Source of the DNA: UBA7672 sp040398425
GTDB lineage: Bacteria; Pseudomonadota; Alphaproteobacteria; Caulobacterales; Hyphomonadaceae
Reading direction: 5' to 3'
Assembly (NCBI GenBank): GCA_040398425.1
Contig: JBBATZ010000012.1
Coordinates: 10,716 to 74,715 of the forward strand
DNA length: 64,000 bases
Made by a program: the position numbers and the translations under genes. Under the pieces are notes generated by a model. That model was not told the DNA's origin. It did not search any database and was given only the letters and a program-made list of their open reading frames with translations. Positions 35,288 to 44,655 of this stretch are shown piece by piece (the first letter of the stretch is position 1; each line of letters opens with the position of its first letter).

Positions 35288-38200
35288 TCAGCTGACCGCG
35301 CGGATCAGCGCGTCCTGCTGTTCGGGGGACATGCTGGCGATCTGGGTCGACGTAAATCCAGAGATCTGCAGCGGCGTCAGCGCGTCGATCTGATCGACCG
35401 TCAGCGGCGCGATCGAGGTCGTCGAAAAGCCGTTGAACTGCGTCGAGGTCATGCCCGCAAGTTGCGCAGGCGACAGGGCGCCAATCCGGGTGTCCGCGAA
35501 ATTGTTGATCTGCGAGGCGGTCAACGCGCCCATCTGCGGCCCGGTGATCGCCGCAAACTGCGTCACGGTGAAGGCGTTAAGTTCACTCGATGTCAGGTTG
35601 CCGATCTGCTCGGGGTTGAGGCCGCTGATCTGCGTCTGCGTAAATGCGCCGATCTGCGCCGTGCTCAGGGCGCGCAGCTGCACCCGCACGAGGCCGACCA
35701 GTTGCGTCGATGTCATGCCCGCGATCTCGGTCGCGGAGAACTGCGCCATGCCGGTGGCGCTGAACATCCCGACCTGCGAAGCGCTGAGTCCGGCGATCTG
35801 CGTGATAGTGAGAGCCTCAACTGCTGTGGTCGAAAGTCCGCCGATCGCGGTTGGGCTCAATGCACCGACCTGTGTCGCCGAGAAAGCAGCAATCGCCTCG
35901 AGCGGCAAGGCGCTGACCTGCTGCGCGTTGAACCCGGATACCAGCGTTGCGGAGAACGCGGCGAGTTTCGTCGTCGTGAAGCTCGCAAGCTGGTCGGTCG
36001 TCAGCCCCGACGCCCAGGTCGACGTCAGCGACGCGCCCGACAATTGTGTCGTCGTCAACTGCGCAAGATTTGCGAGCGAAAGGGCCGCCACCGACGTCGC
36101 CGACAGGGCTCCGATACGCGTTGGGGTCAGGGCGTTGAACTGGCTGCTGGTCATCGCGCCGGCCTGCTCCACCGTGAGACCCAGCACTGCAGTGGATGAC
36201 AGCGCCGCCACAGCTGTGGTCTGCAATGCGCCGAATGCGGTGGTCGAAATTGCCTGCAACTGCGTCGCCACGAGACCCGATATCTGAGTCGTGCTGAAAC
36301 CATTCAGCGTCGTGGCCGGGAAGCTGGCCATCTGCGTCGTGCTAAATGCGCCAATCTGGGTTGCCGTCAGGCTGGCAAATTGCGTTGCGGTTAACTTTTC
36401 GACTTCCGCAGAGGTGAGATTCTGTACGGTCGTTGTGGACAGCGCCGCGATCTGCAGAGTCATCATGGCCTGAAGCTTGGTGGTGGACAGGGCCGCTATA
36501 TCCTCCGCCTCGAGTCCGGCAGCTGCGGTCGAGGTGAGATTTCGCAGCTGGGTGGTCGATAACGCCGCGATGTCTGTCGCCGTCAGCGCGAGCACCTGGG
36601 AGGATGTAAGCCCGCCTGCTTGCGTGCTGTTCAGCGCGGCGAGCTTGTCGCCCGACATGGCGCTGAGGACTGAGGTGGAGATCGCGCCGATCTGCGTCGC
36701 TGAGAAGGCGCCGACCTGCGTGGTCTCGAGAACGCCGAGCTGATCGACGTTGAGCCCCGAGACGCCGCTCGTAGACAGCGCTGCGAGGCTTGTCGTCGTC
36801 AACGTCGCAATGCGGTCAATGTCGAGCGCGCCAACCTGTGTCGCGGTGAGGCCGGACAATGCGCCGACCGACAGCGACACGAATTGCGTGGTCGAAAACG
36901 CCAGGACTTCCGACAGCGTAAGCCCGGAAACCTGCGTAGCCGTCAGGCCCTTGATCTGCGTTGTCGTGAAAGCGCCGATAACGGTGGAACCGAAAGCGGC
37001 GAGCGCGGTCGAGCTAAGCCTGGACAGCTGCGCCGCTGTGAAGCCCGAAACCTGTGTTCCTGTGAACGCGGCAGATTGATCGGCAGACAATGCGCCGAAC
37101 TGTGCCAAACTCAGCCCAGCGATCTGCGTGGCGGACAGCGCAGCTATCTGTGTAGTCATCAGCGCGCCGACTGCCGACGTGCTCAGGGCCGCTACCTGCA
37201 TGGATGTCATCGCGGCCAGCTGCTCGGCGGTGAGCGTTGCAACCTGGGTAGACGTAAAGCCAGACGCCTGCGTCGACGAGAAGCCTGCCAGCTGCGTCGT
37301 AGTCAGCGCCGGGATCTGCGTCGCGGCCAGACCCGCAACCTGACTGGATGTCAGACCGCCGAGTTGCGTGGTCGAAAGCGCAGCGATGTCATCAATCTCG
37401 AGCCCGGCAATCGCCGTCGGTGTGAAACCGCCGATCTGGGCTGCAGACATGCCGCCAACCTGTTCGGGCGACAAAGTGGTCGCCTGCGTAACAGAGAGCG
37501 CCGCAACCTGTGTCGCTGACAGCGCTCCCACCTGTGCGATTGTCAGCGCGCCGATCTGGTCGGTCGACAGAATCGATACGGCGGCGGCGGACAGGCCCTG
37601 TATCTGCGTCGGGCTGATATCCGCCATCTGGAACATCGTGAAAGCACTGACCGGCGTTGTCGTAAGACCGCCGATGGCGGTCGAACTGAGCGCGCCAAAC
37701 TGCTCGAGACCGAGGGATGCGATCTGGGTTGTCGAAAGACCAGCCGCTTGCGCCGCTGACAGGCTGGCCACCTGTGTGGTCGCGAGCGCGCCCAGCTGGT
37801 CTAGCGAGAACCGGCCAATCGCGGTCGCCGTGAAGCCGCGCACCTGCGTTGTGGTCAGGGCGGAAAGCTGCGTTGTGCCGATGGCGCCGAGCTGGCTTTC
37901 GCTGAACGCGCGCAGCTGGATGCTGGAGATGCCGCCCCATTGCGTGGGCGTCAGCGCCGCCAGCGTGGCCGGCTCGAATCCGCCAATCGCCGACACGGAG
38001 AGTTGCGCCAGCTGGCCCGGCGTCAGAACGCCGATCTGAGCGGATGAAAGCAACGTGATGTCTTCGGCGGCAATGCCGCGCATCTGCATGACCGACAGCG
38101 ACGACAGTTGCGTCGTTGTAAATGCCGCGATCTGGTCGGACGCAAGGCTGGCGATGCCCGTCGAGCTGATGCCTTTCAGCTGCGTGACCGAGAGCGCTGG

Positions 38201-40636
38201 AATCTGGTCCAGCGTCAGCACGCCGAGCTGCGTCATCGTCAGCGCTGCGACCTGCGTGGAGCTCAGGGCTGCGAGTTGTTCGGCGCCCAGACTTGGTACC
38301 TGCGTCGTTGCAATGCCCGCCACTTGCGTGTTCGACAGCGCGGCCACCTGCGAGGCACCAAGTCCGGCGAGCTGCGCGGCCTCGAACACGCCAATATCTG
38401 TGGCTGTGAAGCCCAGCAGTTGCGTCGTCGTCAGACCGCCCAGCTGGGTGCTGGTCAGCGCCCCAAGCTGTGTCACCGTGAAGGCGTCGAGCTGCGTCGT
38501 GGTCAAGCCAGCAAGCTGGCTGGCGCTGAAGCCGGTTACATCCTGCACTTCAAAGCCGGATATGGCGGCCGCTGTGAGGCGAGACAGCTGGGTCGAGGAC
38601 AGGCTTGCCACCTGCACATCGGTGAGCGACGCGATCTGTGTCGGCGTCAGGCCGCGCAGCTGGGTTGAGGTCATCGCCGATAGCTGCGACGCCGAGACGG
38701 CGCCAAGCTGGTCCGAGGTCAGACCGGCAAGGCTTGCCGCCGAAAGGCTGCTGATCTGCGTTGCCGCCAGCGCCGCCAACTGCGTCGGTGTCAGGGCAGT
38801 GACTTGCGTCGCGTTGAAGGCGCCCATCGCGGTGATGGACAGGCTGCCCAACTGGGCGTCCGACAGGCCAACAATCTGCGTGCCTGCAAGTCCCCTGATC
38901 TGCGTCTGTGCGAGCGCCGCGACCTGCGTTTGCGACAGCGCGCCAACCTGCGTTTCTGCCAGGGCCGCCACCGCTGCTGCGGTCAAAGCTGCGACCTGCG
39001 TCACAGACAGGCTTGCAACCTGCGACGTCGAAAGCGCCGCAACCTGCGTCCGGTTGAAGCCGGCAATGCCCGCAGCGCTGAGAGCGGCGAACTGATCAGT
39101 CGACAGGCCCGACAACTGGTCGGCCGTCAGAGCCGCCACCTGTGCTGATGCCAGAGCCGCAACCTGGTTCGCAGCGAAGTGCGACAGCTGCGTTGCACTG
39201 AGCGCAGCGATCTGAACCTTTGTAAGCGCCTTCACTTGCGTGTCGCCAAGAGCGTCGACCTGGCTCGCAGAAAATGCGTTGAGCTGGTCACTCCTCAACC
39301 CGCTGATCACCTGCGGCAGCAGGACCGAGACCTGCGCCGGGCTGAACGCTGAAATCTGACCGGTCGAGAGCGCCGACACCTGCTTGGCCGACAGCGCGGC
39401 AATGTTGATGTTGGACAGCGCGCCGAGCTGCGACGTCGAGAAGCCGCCGATCTGCGTGGGCGCGAGCGCCTTCAACTGTGTTGCCGTCAGGCTGGCGGTC
39501 TGCGTCGCAGAAAGCGAACCTATCTGTTCGCTCGTGACCAGACGCAACTGCGCAACGCCAAGCAAAGCGATCTGCGCCGAGGACAGCGCGCCGAGCTGGT
39601 CTCCCGTCAGCGACGAGACCTGGAGCGGCGTGAGGCCCGCGATCTGGGCGTTGGAAAAGCCACGAACCTGCGTCGTCGTCAGGGAGGTGAACTGCGTCGT
39701 GGACAGCACGCCGATCTGTGCTGGCGCCAGCGACTTGATCTGTGTCGCACTCAGGCGGGGCAGCTGATCGACAGAGAGCGACGCGAGCTGGCTGGCGCCA
39801 AGCGCGCCAAGTTGTGTCGCACCGAAGGCGGCGAGCGTCGTTTCATCCAGCGACTGGATCTGCGTCGTGGTCAGGGCGCGGACCTGCGACGCCTGCAGTG
39901 TTGCGATCTTCTGCGAGGACAGCGCCTCCCACTGCGTCGAACTGAACGCGGCAATCGTTGGGCCGGAGAGCCCGCGCAGCTGCGCGATCGACAACGCACC
40001 GATCTGCGTCGCCGAGAACGCCTGCACTTGCTGCAAGTTCAGCGAGCCAAGGGCGGAGGCAGGAACGCCGGCGATCTGCGTCGCCGTGAGCCCAGCGACT
40101 TGCGTCGTGCTGAACGCCCGGACCTGCGAGGCAGTCAGCGCGCCCATCTGCGTGCCCGTGAGCGCGCCGAGCTGCGTTGCACTCAACGCGCCCATGTCCT
40201 GCGGGGAGAAGCCGCGCAGCTGGGTGACCGCGAGCGCGGACATCTGAGTCGCGGACAGAGCCGCCAGCTGGGTCGACCCGAGCGCGGTGATATCCGCCGC
40301 TGTGATGCCCCGCAGCTGCGCGGCCGTCAGAACCGCGATGTCTTCGGGATCAAGCGCGGCAAACTGCGAGGCGCTGAAGGCCAGCAACTGGGCCGAGCTG
40401 AATGCGATCTGCGACGGCGCAAGCGCGGCGATCTGCGCCCGGCTAAGCGACGTCACCTGCTTGGTCGACAGCTGCGAGAGCTGGGTCGAGGAGAAGTCCG
40501 AAATGCCGGTTGTCGTGAAAGCCGCGACCTGCGTGTTCGCTAGCGCCGCGATGTCCGCGCGCGTCAGCGACTGGATCGTCTCGCGCGACAGGTTCGCGAT
40601 CTGCGCGACGCTGTATGAGGCGATGAACGACACCAT
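35288..40636 (-). CDS. Giant octapeptide-repeat protein (221 repeats), function unknown
   Basis: 1782 residues. Eight residues (MVSFIASY) precede 221 tandem eight-residue units and five (IRAVS) follow; reading the whole protein, the phase is kept except for one seven-residue unit (residues 73-79) and one ten-residue unit (1536-1545). Consensus is S/T-x-x-Q/E/D-I/L/V-x-A/G-L/F, e.g. STTQIAAL, SATQVGAL. The S/T-x-x-Q/E spacing is that of a helix N-capping box and the positions 5 and 8 are nearly always hydrophobic, so a regular solenoid of short helices is plausible (inference). No signal peptide, membrane helix, Cys-rich or catalytic part is visible. The ATG at 40636 gives a protein starting right at the array; 26 further codons upstream are Arg-rich and unlikely. 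It lies after the EPS cluster and is divergent from lldD. Surface, scaffold or adhesin roles are possible, but unsupported. Confidence 0.85.
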   Translation of the reverse strand: MVSFIASYSVAQIANLSRETIQSLTRADIAALANTQVAAFTTTGISDFSSTQLSQLSTKQVTSLSRAQIAALAPSQIAFSSAQLLAFSASQFAALDPEDIAVLTAAQLRGITAADITALGSTQLAALSATQMSALAVTQLRGFSPQDMGALSATQLGALTGTQMGALTASQVRAFSTTQVAGLTATQIAGVPASALGSLNLQQVQAFSATQIGALSIAQLRGLSGPTIAAFSSTQWEALSSQKIATLQASQVRALTTTQIQSLDETTLAAFGATQLGALGASQLASLSVDQLPRLSATQIKSLAPAQIGVLSTTQFTSLTTTQVRGFSNAQIAGLTPLQVSSLTGDQLGALSSAQIALLGVAQLRLVTSEQIGSLSATQTASLTATQLKALAPTQIGGFSTSQLGALSNINIAALSAKQVSALSTGQISAFSPAQVSVLLPQVISGLRSDQLNAFSASQVDALGDTQVKALTKVQIAALSATQLSHFAANQVAALASAQVAALTADQLSGLSTDQFAALSAAGIAGFNRTQVAALSTSQVASLSVTQVAALTAAAVAALAETQVGALSQTQVAALAQTQIRGLAGTQIVGLSDAQLGSLSITAMGAFNATQVTALTPTQLAALAATQISSLSAASLAGLTSDQLGAVSASQLSAMTSTQLRGLTPTQIASLTDVQVASLSSTQLSRLTAAAISGFEVQDVTGFSASQLAGLTTTQLDAFTVTQLGALTSTQLGGLTTTQLLGFTATDIGVFEAAQLAGLGASQVAALSNTQVAGIATTQVPSLGAEQLAALSSTQVAALTMTQLGVLTLDQIPALSVTQLKGISSTGIASLASDQIAAFTTTQLSSLSVMQMRGIAAEDITLLSSAQIGVLTPGQLAQLSVSAIGGFEPATLAALTPTQWGGISSIQLRAFSESQLGAIGTTQLSALTTTQVRGFTATAIGRFSLDQLGALATTQVASLSAAQAAGLSTTQIASLGLEQFGALSSTAIGGLTTTPVSAFTMFQMADISPTQIQGLSAAAVSILSTDQIGALTIAQVGALSATQVAALSVTQATTLSPEQVGGMSAAQIGGFTPTAIAGLEIDDIAALSTTQLGGLTSSQVAGLAATQIPALTTTQLAGFSSTQASGFTSTQVATLTAEQLAAMTSMQVAALSTSAVGALMTTQIAALSATQIAGLSLAQFGALSADQSAAFTGTQVSGFTAAQLSRLSSTALAAFGSTVIGAFTTTQIKGLTATQVSGLTLSEVLAFSTTQFVSLSVGALSGLTATQVGALDIDRIATLTTTSLAALSTSGVSGLNVDQLGVLETTQVGAFSATQIGAISTSVLSAMSGDKLAALNSTQAGGLTSSQVLALTATDIAALSTTQLRNLTSTAAAGLEAEDIAALSTTKLQAMMTLQIAALSTTTVQNLTSAEVEKLTATQFASLTATQIGAFSTTQMASFPATTLNGFSTTQISGLVATQLQAISTTAFGALQTTAVAALSSTAVLGLTVEQAGAMTSSQFNALTPTRIGALSATSVAALSLANLAQLTTTQLSGASLTSTWASGLTTDQLASFTTTKLAAFSATLVSGFNAQQVSALPLEAIAAFSATQVGALSPTAIGGLSTTAVEALTITQIAGLSASQVGMFSATGMAQFSATEIAGMTSTQLVGLVRVQLRALSTAQIGAFTQTQISGLNPEQIGNLTSSELNAFTVTQFAAITGPQMGALTASQINNFADTRIGALSPAQLAGMTSTQFNGFSTTSIAPLTVDQIDALTPLQISGFTSTQIASMSPEQQDALIRAVS
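35306..40612 (-). repeat. 24-bp coding tandem array, 221 units
   Basis: The DNA behind the octads is a 5.3-kb array with 24-base period. Units are diverged at the nucleotide level (different codons for the same Thr-Gln-Ile core, often reading GATCTGCGT on the plus strand), so it is an old array rather than a fresh expansion. Confidence 0.85.
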
Positions 40637-40881
40637 CCGCCGTCTGTTCTCCCTGCCGGCGGACCGATGTGTCGCCACTCTGGTTGCACGCCTGCGCGCG
40701 CCCACGCGAGACAACGCAACATCCGGGCCAGGAAATTAACCATCCAAAACCTTGTTTTCATGATTATTTGTGCCCGGCCCTCCCCGCCTCGACCCGGCAG
40801 ATCTTGCCGCAGGGCAAGCATTGTCGTGGAACCGCTGGTGGCTTTGATGCAGGTTGCCGGCGTCGCGCGGGAGACTCCGGT
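40637..40881. promoter_or_regulatory. 245-base divergent gap between repeat-protein gene and lldD
   Basis: The middle part (about 40728-40770) is AT-rich in a GC-rich neighbourhood, with AAATTAACC and TTGTTTTCATGATTATTTG, and is the most likely site of divergent promoters. No firm -35/-10 pair is assigned. Confidence 0.4.
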
Positions 40882-42039
40882 TTGAAGATTGCCTCAATTT
40901 CAGACTATCGCGAGGCCGCCCGCCTCCGCCTCCCCCGCTTTCTTTTCGAGTACATCAACGGCGGCTCGTATGACGAAGTCACGCTACGCCGGAACTGCAC
41001 GGACCTGCAGGCGATTACCCTCCGCCAGCGCGTGATGCGCGATGTCTCCGCGCTCGATCTCAGCACCGAACTCTTCGGCGTGCGTCAGCCCCTGCCCCTT
41101 ATGCTGGCGCCCATTGGCCTCGCCGGCATGATGGCGCGACGTGGAGAGGTTCAGGCGGCGAAAGCAGCCAGGCAGGCCGGTATCCCCTTCACCCTGTCGA
41201 CCGTCTCGGCCTGCAGCCTGTCGGAAGTCACACGCGGGGTAGGCGCGCCCGTCTGGTTCCAGCTCTACATGATCCGCGACCGCGCCTTCATGTCGGATCT
41301 GCTGGCACAGGCGCGCGCTGCTGCATGCCCCGTTCTCGTGTTCACCGTGGACATGCCGGTACCCGGTTCGCGCTATCGCGACGTGCGGTCCGGCCTTGCA
41401 GGCGCAAGTGGCATGCTGGGCGACCTGCGCCGTGTCGGACAGGCCATGCAGCGGCCGGGCTGGACATGGGATGTCGGCATAAATGGCCGTCCCCTCCACC
41501 TCGGCAACATCGCGCCAGTGCTGAAGGGAAAGACCGGGCTGGAGGATTTCTTCGCCTGGATGCGCAACAACTTCGACCCCGCGATCAAGTGGTCCGACCT
41601 CGCCTGGGTCCGCAGCCAATGGCCCGGCCCGATCATCATCAAGGGCATTCTCGACCCGGAAGACGCCCGCGAGGCCGTCCGCCATGGCGCGGATGGGCTG
41701 ATCGTCTCCAACCATGGCGGTCGCCAGCTCGACGGCGCCCTGTCCACCGCCCGGGCCCTGCCCGCGATCGCGAATGCCGTCGGATCGGATACGGTGGTGC
41801 TCGCCGATGGCGGGGTCCGGTCCGGGCTGGATGTGGTACGGCTGATGGCGCTGGGCGCAAAGGGCGTGCTGTTGGGCCGGGCCTGGGTCTACGCCCTGGC
41901 GGCGCGGGGCGAAGCTGGCGTTTCCCACGCCATCGACCTGATTGCCGCCGAAATGAGGGTGGCGATGGCGCTCACCGGCGCCCGCAACATTTCTCATATC
42001 AACCGGGACATCCTGACCGACCTTCCAGCCGGTCAGTGA
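40882..42039 (+). CDS. lldD: FMN-dependent alpha-hydroxy-acid (L-lactate) dehydrogenase
   Basis: 385-residue TIM-barrel flavoenzyme. The FMN/substrate motif SNHGGRQLDGALST (about 277-290) contains the catalytic His and the substrate Arg; other family signatures are LPLMLAPIGLAGM, the Lys in PIIIKGIL and the phosphate-binding ADGGVRSGLDVVR. The start is TTG at 40882 (KIASISDYREAARLRLPRF), with GGGAG upstream; longer frames to 40669 do not match the family. It oxidises L-lactate to pyruvate and feeds electrons to the quinone pool at the membrane. Glycolate or mandelate oxidase specificity cannot be excluded. Confidence 0.88.
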   Translation: MKIASISDYREAARLRLPRFLFEYINGGSYDEVTLRRNCTDLQAITLRQRVMRDVSALDLSTELFGVRQPLPLMLAPIGLAGMMARRGEVQAAKAARQAGIPFTLSTVSACSLSEVTRGVGAPVWFQLYMIRDRAFMSDLLAQARAAACPVLVFTVDMPVPGSRYRDVRSGLAGASGMLGDLRRVGQAMQRPGWTWDVGINGRPLHLGNIAPVLKGKTGLEDFFAWMRNNFDPAIKWSDLAWVRSQWPGPIIIKGILDPEDAREAVRHGADGLIVSNHGGRQLDGALSTARALPAIANAVGSDTVVLADGGVRSGLDVVRLMALGAKGVLLGRAWVYALAARGEAGVSHAIDLIAAEMRVAMALTGARNISHINRDILTDLPAGQ

Positions 42040-42091
42040 CGAGGTTAATTTCGGGCGGCGCAGAATCCTGCCGGTTTCCCCTCATCGGCGT

Positions 42092-42121
42092 TTGACAGGG
42101 TGGGGGCCTCACGTCTATATG
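42092..42121 (+). promoter_or_regulatory. Sigma-70-type promoter of rplU-rpmA
   Basis: A perfect -35 box TTGACA (42092-42097) and TATATG (42116-42121) are separated by 18 bases, about 80 bases before the rplU ATG. The 160 bases between lldD and rplU hold nothing else recognisable. Confidence 0.65.
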
Positions 42122-42199
42122 CCCGCTTCCTGCCCGCAGCCCCCTGTGGGTGGTAAGCTATTTGGTCGCAAGACCCCCTGAAAACAAACGAGAATTCCG

Positions 42200-42514
42200 A
42201 TGTTCGCAGTCATCAAGACGGGCGGGAAACAATACCGGGTCACTGGCGGCCAGGAAATCACCGTCGAGAAGCTCGTCGGCGATGCTGGCGCGAAGCTGGA
42301 ATTCGCTGAAGTGCTGATGATCGGCAATGGCGACGATATCAGCATCGGCGCCCCGATGATTTCCGGCGCGAAGGTTCTTGCTGAAGTTGTCGAGCATAAC
42401 CGCTCCGCGAAAGTCATTTCGTACAAGAAGAAGCCCCGCAACACGTACCGCCGGAAGCTTGGCCACCGCCAGCATCAGACGGTTGTGAAGATCACAGAGA
42501 TCGTCGCGGGCTGA
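42200..42514 (+). CDS. rplU: 50S ribosomal protein L21
   Basis: 104 residues, full length for bL21: MFAVIKTGGKQYRVTGGQEI at the start and YKKKPRNTYRRKLGHRQ with QTVVKITEI at the end. Binds 23S rRNA in the large subunit. First gene of the conserved rplU-rpmA-obgE-proBA cluster. Confidence 0.98.
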   Translation: MFAVIKTGGKQYRVTGGQEITVEKLVGDAGAKLEFAEVLMIGNGDDISIGAPMISGAKVLAEVVEHNRSAKVISYKKKPRNTYRRKLGHRQHQTVVKITEIVAG

Positions 42515-42591
42515 GTTTTGGCTTTCGGGCCGTAGGATGAATGTGCGGCGCTGAAACAAGCGTTCAGGCCGCGGACGAGAAGGACGCCTTC

Positions 42592-42858
42592 ATGGCCCAC
42601 AAAAAAGCAGGCGGCTCTACGCGTAACGGCCGCGATTCAAACTCCAAGCGCCTCGGCGTGAAACGTTTCGGCGGCGAACAAGTGCTTGCCGGCAACATCA
42701 TCGTCCGCCAGCGCGGCACGCAGTTCCACCCGGGCAAGAATGTCGGCCTCGGCCGCGATCACACGATCTACGCCACGGAGCACGGGACGGTGCAGTTCCG
42801 CGAAGGCGCAAAAGGCCGGATGTTTATCTCGATCATCCCGTCCGAGCAGTCGGAATAA
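42592..42858 (+). CDS. rpmA: 50S ribosomal protein L27
   Basis: 88 residues of bL27: MAHKKAGGSTRNGRDSNSKR with RLGVKRFGGE. The N-terminal tail reaches the peptidyl-transferase centre. The ATG at 42592 follows AAGGA; an in-frame ATG at 42541 would extend the conserved tail and is rejected. No Firmicutes-type cleavable N-terminal extension. Confidence 0.98.
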   Translation: MAHKKAGGSTRNGRDSNSKRLGVKRFGGEQVLAGNIIVRQRGTQFHPGKNVGLGRDHTIYATEHGTVQFREGAKGRMFISIIPSEQSE

Positions 42859-42922
42859 GCGATCCCGTTTGCAGCAGGATCGCCCCCCGAAAAGGGCCGC
42901 GGTCTGAACCTGAAACATGATC

Positions 42923-42950
42923 AGGGGAGGCGGACCGCCTCCCCTTCTTC
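42923..42950 (+). terminator. Strong hairpin after rpmA
   Basis: AGGGGAGGCG pairs with CGCCTCCCCT around a three- to four-base loop, followed by the pyrimidine run TCTTC. It would end or attenuate ribosomal-protein transcription before the GNAT/obgE genes. Confidence 0.55.
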
Positions 42951-43001
42951 ATTTCTCCTCCCCTGACCGGCGACAGAAGGAATGGTCGCCAGGGGACGGA
43001 T

Positions 43002-43580
43002 ATGCAGACCACGATACGAACGAAAAGATTGATCCTGCGTCCCTTCGTCGAAGCGGACGCGCGCCGGATTGCCTATCTCGCCGGCGAATATGATGTCGCG
43101 AAAATGTGCGGGCGCGTGCCACACCCTTACACCATGGCCGACGCCTACGACTTCCTCGGCTTCACGTCGCAGGGCTGGGAGTCCGCGCGTGAGTATGCCT
43201 TTGCTGTCACCGCGCCGATCGATGGCCTTGTCGGCTCGTGCGGGGTCTGGCGCGTCGAAGGCGGGCCGGCAGGCGCGTTTGAACTCGGCTATTGGCTTGG
43301 CCGCCCGTACTGGGGCCTGGGCTATGCTTCGGAAGCGTCACAGGGCGTGATGGATTGGGCCCGCGATAACGCTGGCGCCCATACGTTTGCCGCCGGTCAC
43401 TATCTCGACAACCCGGCCTCCGAAAACGTCCTGCGCAAGCTGGGGTTTATCGCGACCGGCAAGAAGGACCTGTACGGCCTTGCTCGGCAGGCCATGTCTC
43501 CCGCCGAGCGTTATGTGTGGCCCGAAGGGGCGACGCCAGCTAGTCTCACCCACAACCACGGCGCTCACCCGTCGCACTAG
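43002..43580 (+). CDS. GNAT N-acetyltransferase (RimJ/RimL-like)
   Basis: 192 residues. Starts MQTTIRTKRLILRPFVEADA, the standard start of the RimJ/RimL GNAT group; acetyl-CoA-binding segment YWLGRPYWGLGYASEASQGV, and the tail motif NPASENVLRKLGF. It acetylates an N-terminus or small molecule, substrate unknown. This gene commonly sits between rpmA and obgE in Caulobacterales and rhizobia. It ends ten bases before obgE. Confidence 0.88.
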   Translation: MQTTIRTKRLILRPFVEADARRIAYLAGEYDVAKMCGRVPHPYTMADAYDFLGFTSQGWESAREYAFAVTAPIDGLVGSCGVWRVEGGPAGAFELGYWLGRPYWGLGYASEASQGVMDWARDNAGAHTFAAGHYLDNPASENVLRKLGFIATGKKDLYGLARQAMSPAERYVWPEGATPASLTHNHGAHPSH

Positions 43581-43590
43581 GCCACCCACG

Positions 43591-44655
43591 ATGAAGTTCC
43601 TCGACCAGTGCAAAGTGTATGTGAAGTCCGGCGGCGGCGGGGACGGCTGCGTCTCGTTCCGGCGCGAGAAGTTCATTCCGTTCGGGGGACCTGATGGCGG
43701 CGATGGCGGACGCGGCGGCGACGTCATCATCGAGGCGGTTGACGGCCTCAACACGCTGATCGATTACCGTTACCTGCAGCACCACAAGGCCCAGCGCGGC
43801 ATCCATGGCATGGGCGCCAACCGCACCGGCTCGGACGCGCCCACTCTCGTTCTCAAAGTGCCGGTCGGCACCCAGGTATTCGAGGAAGATCAGGAAACGC
43901 TGATCGCCGACCTCGACAAGCTCGGCGACCAGGTGCTGCTTGCGAAGGGCGGTTCGGGCGGCTGGGGCAATACGAAGTTCAAGTCTTCGACCAACCAGGC
44001 GCCGCGCCGCTTCAACCCCGGTCACGAAGGCGAAGAACGCTGGATCTGGTTGCGCCTGAAACTGATTGCCGACGCTGGTCTCCTCGGCATGCCGAATGCG
44101 GGCAAATCCACCTTCCTCGGGGCTGTCAGCGCCGCCAAGCCGAAAGTGGCGGACTATCCCTTTACGACGCTCGTTCCCAACCTCGGCGTCGTCTCGCTCG
44201 GCATCGGGTCCAGCTTCGTGCTCGCTGACATTCCCGGACTCATCGAAGGCGCGGCCGAAGGCGCAGGCGTCGGCACCCGCTTCCTCGGCCATGTCGAGCG
44301 CTGCTCCGTACTGCTTCACCTTGTCGACGGTACGCAGGACGACGTCGCTGAATCCTACCGCATCATACGCGGCGAGCTGGAAAAGTATGGCGGGGGCCTC
44401 GTCGACAAACCGGAGATCGTGGCGCTCAACAAGATCGACGCCATGACCAAGGAGGAGATCACCGCCAAGGCGGCCGCGCTCAAGAAAGCTTGCGGATCAA
44501 CACCGCTGCGCATTTCCGGCGCGTCGCAGAAGGGCGTCCCCGAGACCGTGCAGAAACTGTTTGCGATCATTCAGGCAGATCGCGCCGAACGCCGCGCCAT
44601 CGAGATCGAAGAGACGATGACACCGGAAGAGAAGGCGGAAGGCTGGACGCCTTGA
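43591..44655 (+). CDS. obgE: GTPase Obg
   Basis: 354 residues. The Gly-rich Obg fold occupies 1-158 (GGGGDGCVSFRREKFIPFGG), followed by the G domain: G1 GMPNAGKSTF (about 166), G3 ADIPGLIEGAAEGAG and G4 NKID. Involved in ribosome assembly, stringent response and cell-cycle control. The ATG at 43591 starts the canonical MKFLDQCKVYVKSG; the frame is open further upstream but is not Obg. Its stop overlaps the TTG of the next gene. Confidence 0.97.
   Translation: MKFLDQCKVYVKSGGGGDGCVSFRREKFIPFGGPDGGDGGRGGDVIIEAVDGLNTLIDYRYLQHHKAQRGIHGMGANRTGSDAPTLVLKVPVGTQVFEEDQETLIADLDKLGDQVLLAKGGSGGWGNTKFKSSTNQAPRRFNPGHEGEERWIWLRLKLIADAGLLGMPNAGKSTFLGAVSAAKPKVADYPFTTLVPNLGVVSLGIGSSFVLADIPGLIEGAAEGAGVGTRFLGHVERCSVLLHLVDGTQDDVAESYRIIRGELEKYGGGLVDKPEIVALNKIDAMTKEEITAKAAALKKACGSTPLRISGASQKGVPETVQKLFAIIQADRAERRAIEIEETMTPEEKAEGWTP

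Noticed and set aside
35433..40543. Long plus-strand open frames opposite the repeat gene (for example 38055-39095)
   Set aside because: They are the antisense of the 24-base repeats, where the repeated codons happen to avoid stops on the other strand; they have no start signals or family similarity.
35306..40612. CRISPR-like array because of regular 24-base periodicity
   Set aside because: There are no identical repeats with unique spacers; the period codes for octapeptides in one open frame.
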